Below, piece by piece: positions 6,505-11,922 of a stretch of DNA of 11,922 bases. Under the pieces are notes generated by a model. The model had not been told where the DNA came from. It did not search any database and worked only from the letters and a program-made list of their open reading frames with translations. The stretch spans positions 1 through 11,922 of the forward strand of contig JAFSBJ010000025.1 in assembly GCA_017437345.1 (NCBI GenBank). Direction: 5' to 3'. The stretch comes from Clostridia bacterium. GTDB taxonomy: Bacteria > Bacillota_A > Clostridia > UMGS1810. The stretch's first letter is position 1, and each line of letters starts with the position of its first letter. A program made the translations under genes and the position numbers.

Positions 6505-7521
6505 TTAATAGCTGCCTTTTCTTTCTTCAAAGTGGGTGGGTTTGCCAAGAGTTCTGCCACCATCAAGGAGCCACTCGGCCTGCCAACGGATAAGAGTTTT
6601 GGCGCTTACTTCAGGATAGCCAAAGGTTTCCATTGCAAGAGATGCATCGTTGAGATATGCATCCTGACCACATTCGTTTTCAAAAATTGGTTCTTTACCA
6701 AGATACTGACCTAATTCAATTGCGGCTTTTTTGATTGATACTGTTTCGGGGCCTGTTACATTCATGATGCATGCAGGTGAGGATGCGTGAAGAAGGCCAC
6801 GGATTGCAATTTCGTTGGCACTACCCTGCCAGATAAAATTGAAACATGGAGTTGAAAGGCTGATGGGCTGTTCTTTCATGATTTTGTCAGCAACATCAAA
6901 GAGCACACCATAGCGAAGGTCAACAGCAAAGTTGAGACGATATGTAAATACTTTTGTGCCGAAGGTATTGGATGCGTATTCAAAAGCTCGTTCTCTGGCA
7001 AGACAGCTCATTGCATATTCGCCATTGGGAATGGGTTTGTCTTTTTCTGTGCATCCGCCTTCTGAAAGAGGAACGATTGGATAAATATTGCCTGATGAAA
7101 AAACAACGATATTTGAATTTTTGAACTTATCTGCAACAAATGCAGGCAAAGTTGAATTCATTGCCCAGGTCTGCCATTCATTGCCATCTGTGCCAAATTT
7201 TCTTCCAGCCATATAGATTACATTTTTGACATCGGGAAGTGAATAGAGTTTTTCTTTATCTAAAAGATCTATTGCGATTACTTCGATATCATTTTCTTTC
7301 ATAAGCTCGGTTGCAATCTTATCGCTTCCGCGGGATACTGCATAAACCTTCTTTTCGATGCCTGCTTCTTTTATTGCATTTTTAGCAAGCACGCAAAGGG
7401 TTGGTCCCATTTTGCCACCGGCACCGAGAACCATGATATCACCCTCGATTTTCTTCATATCTTCAACGAGTGCTGAAGATGGTTTGGTTAAAAGGCTATT
7501 TAGCTTTTCTTCTGTCCACAT
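6505..7521 (-). CDS. NAD-dependent epimerase/dehydratase (extended SDR-like), first gene of the cluster
   Basis: A 338-residue Rossmann-fold protein. The nucleotide-binding loop is GAGGKMG (33-39 from the chosen start), followed by an acidic strand end (VIAIDLLD) and NVIYMAGRKFG. The SDR serine region is VVFSSGNIYP (139-148). The usual YxxxK reads YAMSC (169-173), so the catalytic lysine position holds cysteine; this may be a trait of its subfamily, which I cannot check. The C-terminal half includes NVTGPETVSIKKAA (254-267), typical of epimerases. ATG 7521 is chosen because GGAGG lies 8 nt upstream; an earlier in-frame ATG (7536) overlaps that ribosome site. It leads an operon with the DHDPS-like gene (22-nt gap), tetR, the Gfo/Idh/MocA gene and the isomerase. 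Confidence 0.87.
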   Translation of the reverse strand: MWTEEKLNSLLTKPSSALVEDMKKIEGDIMVLGAGGKMGPTLCVLAKNAIKEAGIEKKVYAVSRGSDKIATELMKENDIEVIAIDLLDKEKLYSLPDVKNVIYMAGRKFGTDGNEWQTWAMNSTLPAFVADKFKNSNIVVFSSGNIYPIVPLSEGGCTEKDKPIPNGEYAMSCLARERAFEYASNTFGTKVFTYRLNFAVDLRYGVLFDVADKIMKEQPISLSTPCFNFIWQGSANEIAIRGLLHASSPACIMNVTGPETVSIKKAAIELGQYLGKEPIFENECGQDAYLNDASLAMETFGYPEVSAKTLIRWQAEWLLDGGRTLGKPTHFEERKGSY

Positions 7522-7550
7522 TTTGAATTCCTCCATAAGATTATTTTTAA

Positions 7551-7566
7551 AACCAACTGCTTGGTT
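7551..7566. promoter_or_regulatory. Candidate TetR operator (inverted repeat)
   Basis: AACCAA-CTGC-TTGGTT is a perfect 6-bp-arm inverted repeat that resembles ACCAA/TTGGT operators bound by AcrR/QacR-like TetR proteins. It lies about 16 nt downstream of the -10 element of the cluster promoter, in the initial transcribed region, where a bound repressor would block transcription. The operon encodes one TetR protein, its obvious partner by inference. Confidence 0.65.
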
Positions 7567-7581
7567 ACTTTTTACAAAAAC

Positions 7582-7610
7582 ATTGTATCATTTTTTGCAT
7601 TATATGTCAA
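7582..7610 (-). promoter_or_regulatory. Promoter of the minus-strand catabolic operon
   Basis: On the minus strand, consensus TTGACA (7610-7605), a 17-nt spacer and TACAAT (7587-7582) form a near-perfect sigma-A promoter. The start codon of the epimerase gene is ~60 nt downstream, with the candidate operator between. A promoter this strong, if active, would need repression, which fits the operator. Confidence 0.85.
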
Positions 7611-7620
7611 CAGGAATTTT

Positions 7621-7648
7621 ATATAGTAAAGGAAAAAATTTACCATAT
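7621..7648. repeat. Imperfect inverted repeat between divergent promoters
   Basis: ATATAGTAAA (7621-7630) and TTTACCATAT (7639-7648) form 10-bp arms with one mismatch around an 8-nt purine-rich spacer. It lies between the -35 of the minus-strand operon promoter and the promoter region of the SLH-protein gene, so it could bind a second regulator. It may also be chance in A/T-rich DNA. Confidence 0.35.
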
Positions 7649-7657
7649 TTACAATAA

Positions 7658-7693
7658 TTGTGGGTTGATATACAAAGGGTATATACGATAAGA
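7658..7693 (+). promoter_or_regulatory. Candidate promoter region of the SLH-protein gene
   Basis: Two poor sigma-A matches overlap here: TTGTGG (7658-7663) with TATACG after 18 nt, and TTGATA (7665-7670) with GATAAG after 16 nt. The leader to the start codon is short (~35-40 nt). Some promoter must lie here because the gene is divergent from its neighbour. Confidence 0.35.
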
Positions 7694-7728
7694 TATACCT
7701 GCAGTTAAATTCAAAGGAGGAAAAGTAA

Positions 7729-10287
7729 TTGAAAAGGTTACAAAAAATAACAGCAGCTATGCTTTGCTTTATGATGTTTCTTTCCTTGACAGCTAATATT
7801 GGATTTGCATCTGTCAGCGCAGATGTGAGAGACACAAAATATGAAAGACAGGCCCAGGTTTTAGGCGGGCTTGGAATTATGGTCGGTGATGCCGGAACAG
7901 GTGCTTTCAGACCAGATGATCCGATAAAAAGATCGGAAGCTACAAAAATAGGGATTGCTCTTATGGGACTTTTTGCGTCAGCACAAAGCCCGCAGAAGAG
8001 TGTGTTTCCCGATGTGGCAGATGATTATTGGGCAAAAGGTTTTATAAATACTGCAAATGCTCATGGTTTGGTTATTGGTGATGACACAGGATATTTCAGA
8101 CCTGAAGATGAAATAAAATTCAGCGAGGTTGCAACAATTCTTATAAGAGCGCTTGGTTATGAGGTTCAGGCAAAATCAAAGGGCGGATACCCTGCAGGAT
8201 ATATTTCTGTGGCGTCATCTATTGGCCTTTCAAAAGGTGTTGTGTCATCAGCAGACAGCCTTTTATCAAGAGGCGATGTGGCAATTATGGCTTACAATGC
8301 TCTCAGAATAAACCTCATGGAGCAGACAGGCTTTGGCTCTAATGTTAAATATGAAATTACCAACAAAACCCTTTTAAAGGACAAGCTTGATGTGGATTTA
8401 ATTCAGGGCAAGGTGCAGGCTGTGGGTTCATCTGTTCTTGACGGAAAAGCACCGCTTTCTAAAAACGAAATAAGAATCGGTGACAAAAACTATGATGCCG
8501 GAAAAACTGACACAAGAACAATTCTTGGCGTTAATGCTGATGCATATTACAACAGCAAAACCAAAAAGATGGTTGCAATTGTGCCGACAGAAAATGCAAA
8601 TAGCGTTGTTAATGTGGATGCTGAAAACATTGAAAAAATTGAAAACACACTTTCTTCAAAAGCTTTATACTATTGGAAGAATCCCGAAACAAGCAGCAAG
8701 TCCACAAAGCTTTCTCTTGAAAACGATGCGGTTATCGTTTACAACGGGAAAATTGCAGGAAATGACAAATTTGATATGATAGATATGGGGTATATATCTC
8801 TTCTTGATAATAATTCAAATGGAAAATATGACATAGTTTTTGTTAACGAAACTGTGAACTATGTTGTGGATGAGGTTTTTGATTCGGCAAACAAGATTTC
8901 CGACAAATATGGAACCCCCACCCTCAAGCTTGATTTTGAAGATGAAGCAAAAACTATTATTCTGGAAATGGGCGGAGAGTATATTGATATTTCTGAGCTT
9001 ACCGAATGGGATGTTATTTCATTTACAATAAGTGAGGATTCTGATATTGTTTATGGTAATGTTATAAGAAACCCAATTGAAGGAAAGGTTACAGAGCTTG
9101 GCGGAGAGTATGTGTATGTGGGTGACGAGAAATACAAGGTTGCCAAAAACTACACATCCCACTTCACTATTGGTGACGAGGGAATATTCTACCTTGATTC
9201 ACAGGGAAAAATTGCAGGCTTTAACGGAGAGCTGCAAAAAGGTCAGAGCTATGCTTATCTTGAAGATATGGCAATAGGCTCAGGGCTTGGAAAAACTTTA
9301 AAATTTGAGATTTACAATTCCAAAGGTGAATTTGAAACCTTGGAGGCTGCAGAAAGAATAAGCGTCAACTCAGCTAAAAATCTTACCCACGAAGCTGCGA
9401 CGAGCGCTATTGGTGGTAAGGGGCAGCTTATAACATTTGAAAAAGACTCAAATGGAAAAATCAAAAAAATTGTTACCGGAAAAGCTTCTTCTGATATAAA
9501 TGAAAATGAATTTACTCTTAATATGGATGAAAGTGATGTTATATACAGAGCATCATCATCCAAGCTCACAGGAAGTGATATGAGCGTGAGCATTACAGAG
9601 GACACAATCATCTTTGATATTCCTCAGGGAAAATCAAAGGATGAATATGCTGTGAGAAAAAAGGACATTTTTACAGATGGCGGGCTTTATGATGTTAAGG
9701 TTTTTGATGTTGATGAAAGCTTCAAAGCAGGAGCTGTTATTGTGACAAATATGAAGGCAAAAGCAGACGAGTCTTCGGCAATTGCAGTTGTTGAAAAGGT
9801 TAATATTTCAAACAATTCAAACGGTGAAACTGTTCACAGACTTTATGCATATACCGGCGGAAAGCTTGTCAGCTTAAATTCAGAAAATGAAACCACTCTC
9901 AAAAAAGAAGGCGGCTCACTTGTTGGTGAAGGAGACATCATTCAGTATAGAACAAACAGCAAGGGAGAAATAGATGCTATTACCTTACTTTTTGACAATT
10001 CTAAGGAACAAACAGAAAAGAAGGTTAATCACAGCGACGATCTGACAACTATTTATGGCAGAGTTATTAAGAAATTCTCTGACTCTATAAATGTTCAGAT
10101 TGGGTCAGCTAAGGCAGAAAACTTTGTTTTTGAAGGTGCTGAGGTTTATGTGTATGACAAATCCCTTGGCAAAAACAAAATCAAGGCAGGAGCTGCTTCT
10201 GACATTGACAGATATGATAATGACGGAGGCAAAATCTTTATGAGAATTTATAAGGATGAGGTAAAAGAAATTGTTATTATAAAATAA
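7729..10287 (+). CDS. SLH-domain surface-layer-type protein
   Basis: An 852-residue exported protein starting at TTG 7729, which is fixed by AAAGGAGG (7713-7720) 8 nt upstream. A signal peptide occupies 1-30 (cleavage probably after VSA31). Three S-layer homology repeats follow: ~41-82 (GIMVGDAGTGAFRPDDPIKR), ~92-145 (FPDVADDYWAKGFI, GYFRPEDEIKFSE) and ~154-195 (AGYISVASSIGLSKG, LLSRGDVAIMAYNAL). SLH triads bind pyruvylated secondary cell-wall polymers and fix proteins to the wall. The remaining ~650 residues are beta-rich, acidic and unassigned. They include a calcium-loop-like DNNSNGKYD (360-368) and a segment built on GKVTELGGEYVYVGDEKY. No catalytic motif is evident. The gene is monocistronic, followed by a hairpin cluster. 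It may be a structural surface protein; relatives are common in Clostridia. Confidence 0.9.
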   Translation: MKRLQKITAAMLCFMMFLSLTANIGFASVSADVRDTKYERQAQVLGGLGIMVGDAGTGAFRPDDPIKRSEATKIGIALMGLFASAQSPQKSVFPDVADDYWAKGFINTANAHGLVIGDDTGYFRPEDEIKFSEVATILIRALGYEVQAKSKGGYPAGYISVASSIGLSKGVVSSADSLLSRGDVAIMAYNALRINLMEQTGFGSNVKYEITNKTLLKDKLDVDLIQGKVQAVGSSVLDGKAPLSKNEIRIGDKNYDAGKTDTRTILGVNADAYYNSKTKKMVAIVPTENANSVVNVDAENIEKIENTLSSKALYYWKNPETSSKSTKLSLENDAVIVYNGKIAGNDKFDMIDMGYISLLDNNSNGKYDIVFVNETVNYVVDEVFDSANKISDKYGTPTLKLDFEDEAKTIILEMGGEYIDISELTEWDVISFTISEDSDIVYGNVIRNPIEGKVTELGGEYVYVGDEKYKVAKNYTSHFTIGDEGIFYLDSQGKIAGFNGELQKGQSYAYLEDMAIGSGLGKTLKFEIYNSKGEFETLEAAERISVNSAKNLTHEAATSAIGGKGQLITFEKDSNGKIKKIVTGKASSDINENEFTLNMDESDVIYRASSSKLTGSDMSVSITEDTIIFDIPQGKSKDEYAVRKKDIFTDGGLYDVKVFDVDESFKAGAVIVTNMKAKADESSAIAVVEKVNISNNSNGETVHRLYAYTGGKLVSLNSENETTLKKEGGSLVGEGDIIQYRTNSKGEIDAITLLFDNSKEQTEKKVNHSDDLTTIYGRVIKKFSDSINVQIGSAKAENFVFEGAEVYVYDKSLGKNKIKAGAASDIDRYDNDGGKIFMRIYKDEVKEIVIIK

Positions 10288-10294
10288 CAGATAT

Positions 10295-10361
10295 AAAAAA
10301 GTGTTTTCAACACTTCAACCCCCTAGCCCCCATTCTTGGGGGCAAAAAGGTACACTTTTTT
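10295..10361. repeat. Nested palindromic element or compound terminator
   Basis: Outer arms AAAAAAGTGT (10295-10304) and ACACTTTTTT (10352-10361) are perfect inverted repeats. They enclose a GC-rich hairpin, GCCCCC/GGGGGC around ATTCTT (10326-10343). The left arm can instead pair locally (AAGTGTT/AACACTT, 10299-10315). The right outer arm ends in six T, so the whole can act as a terminator for the SLH gene. The C-run/G-run core recalls dispersed intergenic palindromes found in many genomes. Copy number could not be tested. Confidence 0.6.
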
Positions 10362-10371
10362 GAAATAAGCA

Positions 10372-10398
10372 AAATTGCGCACGCTTTGCGCGCAATTT
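10372..10398. repeat. GC-core hairpin
   Basis: AAATTGCGC (10372-10380) pairs with GCGCAATTT (10390-10398), a 9-bp stem with a 9-nt loop. No T-run follows directly. It is the second of three successive hairpins between the SLH-protein and deacetylase genes. Confidence 0.55.
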
Positions 10399-10408
10399 CC
10401 TATATTAT

Positions 10409-10448
10409 AAAATATGAGGAAAACTCTTTTGGGTTTTCCTCATATTTT
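10409..10448. terminator. Long-stem hairpin, probable bidirectional terminator
   Basis: A perfect 16-bp stem, AAAATATGAGGAAAAC (10409-10424) with its complement at 10433-10448 and an 8-nt loop, starts with an A-run and ends with a T-run. It ends only 23 nt before the deacetylase start, which leaves little room for a promoter, so partial readthrough or attenuation is possible. Confidence 0.6.
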
Positions 10449-10471
10449 CATTTTCTGTTCATATAAATGAA

Positions 10472-11329
10472 ATGGTGATGCCTGTGGGGCAAAACAAAAT
10501 ATATAATGTGATTACTATATTATTTTTTTGCTTTGTTATTTTCGTTCATTCTGCAGGAGATATGTGGAATAAGGTTGATAGCAAAAATGAGAATACGAAG
10601 CTTACAATACTTATGTATCACGGGTTTACAGATGGAGGAAAAGAATCGGACTATGTTCTTGATATTAAAAGTTTTGAAGAAGATATAATCTATCTTAAAA
10701 AGCATGGGTTTTCTTTTGTGGATACAAAAGATATTATAGACTATGTTTACAAAGGAAAAAAGCTACCTCAAAAGCCTGTAATCATGAGCTTTGATGACGG
10801 GTATCTCAACAACTACATTTATGCATTCCCTGTTATAAAAAAGCACGGAATAAAGGTCGTTATATCCCCTATTGCATATTATGTGGAATACTACAGTATA
10901 AACCAGGACAGAAACCCCAACTATTCCCACCTAACCGACAAAGAGATAAGAGAAATGCATGCAAGCGGACTTATTGATTTTCAAAACCACTCATACAATA
11001 TGCATTCTTTGAAAAAAAGGAAAGGAAGTCTTAAGCTTGATGAAGAAAATTCAGAAGATTACATAAGAGAATTCTATTATGATCTTAAGGCTGCAGAAAA
11101 TGTTATTGAGGATATTACAGGCGAAAAGCCTATTGCATATGCTTATCCTTTCGGAAGCATCAGCAGGGAAAGTATTGCCATACTTAAATGCTGTGGCTAC
11201 AAAATGAGCTTCGGCTGCGAGGAAGGTTTTAACTACCTGACCCCGGCAGATACGGAAAGTCTTTTAAATCTTAAAAGGTTTAACCGGACTCCCCAAAGAA
11301 AAGCGGAGCAAATTTTGGCTGCCTATTGA
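10472..11329 (+). CDS. Polysaccharide deacetylase (CE4, NodB homology domain), membrane-anchored or secreted
   Basis: A 285-residue protein. Residues ~11-28 are a hydrophobic segment (signal peptide or anchor), so it acts outside the membrane. The NodB domain follows: ILMYHGF (46-52), then metal and catalytic motif SFDDGY (106-111, D108/D109), then histidine motif HSYNMH (H173, H178) and AYPFG (224-228). CE4 enzymes remove acetyl groups from GlcNAc- or MurNAc-containing polymers such as peptidoglycan or poly-GlcNAc. The five-residue histidine spacing resembles the PgaB/IcaB-like branch more than the chitooligosaccharide type (recalled, not checked). The start is uncertain: ATG 10472, GTG 10475 and ATG 10478 are all possible, and none has a good ribosome site. 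Its stop overlaps the next promoter. No close promoter of its own is visible, and it sits just after a strong hairpin. Confidence 0.88.
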   Translation: MVMPVGQNKIYNVITILFFCFVIFVHSAGDMWNKVDSKNENTKLTILMYHGFTDGGKESDYVLDIKSFEEDIIYLKKHGFSFVDTKDIIDYVYKGKKLPQKPVIMSFDDGYLNNYIYAFPVIKKHGIKVVISPIAYYVEYYSINQDRNPNYSHLTDKEIREMHASGLIDFQNHSYNMHSLKKRKGSLKLDEENSEDYIREFYYDLKAAENVIEDITGEKPIAYAYPFGSISRESIAILKCCGYKMSFGCEEGFNYLTPADTESLLNLKRFNRTPQRKAEQILAAY

Positions 11330-11354
11330 TAATCAGAACAAATTATGATAAAAT
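11326..11354 (+). promoter_or_regulatory. Promoter of the small membrane protein gene
   Basis: TTGATA (11326-11331), a 17-nt spacer and TAAAAT (11349-11354) make a good sigma-A promoter. The -35 overlaps the stop codon of the deacetylase gene. The start codon is ~34 nt downstream of the -10. Confidence 0.7.
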
Positions 11355-11387
11355 GAAGTATCACAGAAAGAAAAGGAAGATTAAATT

Positions 11388-11906
11388 ATGGACAGTTTTA
11401 TGGAATATATGATAGCTGAAAAACAGACAGCAAAAACAGTTTTTAAGAAGATTGGAATTTATTTTGCAGCGCTTATTATTACTTTTATTTCATTTATTGT
11501 TATGATGATGTTTCCATCGGCACTTATAGGGATGATGCCTATGGTTATTGTGCTGATTTTTTACATTGCATACAGAATAAACACATCCTTTGATGTGGAA
11601 TATGAATATATTCTCACAAACGGTGAGCTTGATGTTGACAAAATAACAAACAAAAAAAGAAGAAAAAGACTTATGACAATACATTGCAAGTCTTTTACTG
11701 CTTTTGCAAAAGTTGGCGATGAAGAGTTTTTATCAGAAGAAAATGGAGAATTTGCAAGAGTGATAGATGCCAGCGCAAAATCTTCATCAATTGAAGATTA
11801 TTATGCTGTTTTCTATAAAAACGGTCAGAAGATAAAGCTTATTTTTAATCCTACTCAAAAGATGATTGACAGCTTCAGAATGTACGCTCCCAGAGTTGTG
11901 AAATAA
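11388..11906 (+). CDS. Uncharacterised two-helix membrane protein
   Basis: A 172-residue protein with an AAGGAAG ribosome site before ATG 11388. A short cytoplasmic N-terminus (1-20) precedes two closely spaced hydrophobic helices (about 22-42 and 47-63). Then comes a soluble C-terminal domain: DVEYEYILTNGELDVDKI (69-86), a KKRRKR basic patch (89-94) and a beta-rich end (YYAVFYKNGQKIKLIFNP). The layout resembles small membrane proteins with a PH-like C-domain that are widespread in Clostridia. I recall a domain-of-unknown-function family like this (possibly DUF6106) but cannot confirm it. No enzymatic motif is visible. It has its own promoter, and a purine-rich site (AAAGGA) follows its stop, perhaps for the next gene outside the window. 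Confidence 0.75.
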   Translation: MDSFMEYMIAEKQTAKTVFKKIGIYFAALIITFISFIVMMMFPSALIGMMPMVIVLIFYIAYRINTSFDVEYEYILTNGELDVDKITNKKRRKRLMTIHCKSFTAFAKVGDEEFLSEENGEFARVIDASAKSSSIEDYYAVFYKNGQKIKLIFNPTQKMIDSFRMYAPRVVK

Positions 11907-11922
11907 CATAAAGGAACACACA

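Noticed and set aside
7521..7536. Upstream ATG 7536 as start of the epimerase gene
   Set aside because: That ATG overlaps GGAGG itself, whereas ATG 7521 has the ideal 8-nt spacing from it.
7572..7835. 87-codon minus-strand open frame across the divergent promoter region
   Set aside because: It overlaps the promoters and the signal-peptide code of the SLH protein, with no ribosome site or family likeness.
10295..10448. CRISPR array or phage attachment site in the hairpin cluster
   Set aside because: The hairpins differ in sequence, there are no regular direct repeats or spacers, and no integrase, cas or tRNA gene is near.

Overview
The window looks like chromosomal DNA of a low-GC, Gram-positive-type anaerobe, most likely a member of the Clostridia. 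The evidence is a 16S rRNA 5' end with a Firmicutes-like leader, A/T-rich codon use, strong AGGAGG-type ribosome sites, near-consensus sigma-A promoters, an LplA-type lipoprotein remnant and an SLH-domain surface protein. I could not run a 16S search, so no genus is offered.

Layout. (1) 1-500, minus strand: the first ~293 nt of a 16S rRNA gene running off the left edge, its leader with a boxA-like antiterminator and small hairpins, and a strong rRNA promoter. (2) 757-2079, plus strand: a secreted, C-terminally anchored relative of D-Ala-D-Ala carboxypeptidases (S11) in which all three catalytic motifs are altered. A bidirectional terminator follows. (3) 7521 down to 2151, minus strand: a catabolic-looking cluster. 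In transcription order it holds an NAD-dependent epimerase/dehydratase, a DHDPS-family lyase/aldolase, a TetR regulator, a Gfo/Idh/MocA oxidoreductase and a TIM-barrel sugar isomerase/epimerase. A decayed sugar-binding lipoprotein with its own upstream region comes last. A near-perfect promoter and a 16-bp inverted repeat (AACCAA-CTGC-TTGGTT) precede the first gene; the repeat is a good candidate for the operator of the cluster's own TetR protein. (4) 7729-10287, plus strand: an 852-residue SLH-domain surface protein, divergent from the cluster. (5) 10295-10448: three consecutive hairpins. (6) 10472-11329 and 11388-11906, plus strand: a CE4 polysaccharide deacetylase and a small two-helix membrane protein of unknown function with its own promoter.

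Two themes stand out. The right side and gene 1 are cell-envelope genes: an inactive-looking PBP relative, a surface-layer protein and a polysaccharide deacetylase. The minus-strand cluster looks like a regulated pathway for a sugar or sugar acid (redox, isomerisation, aldol-type cleavage) with signs of decay. The solute-binding protein has lost roughly half its length, no permease genes are next to it, and the oxidoreductase has ATA where its start codon should be. I did not find a clearly new defence or mobile system. The most interesting leads are the catalytically degenerate PBP-like protein, the TetR/operator pair with its undefined substrate, and the start-codon anomaly.
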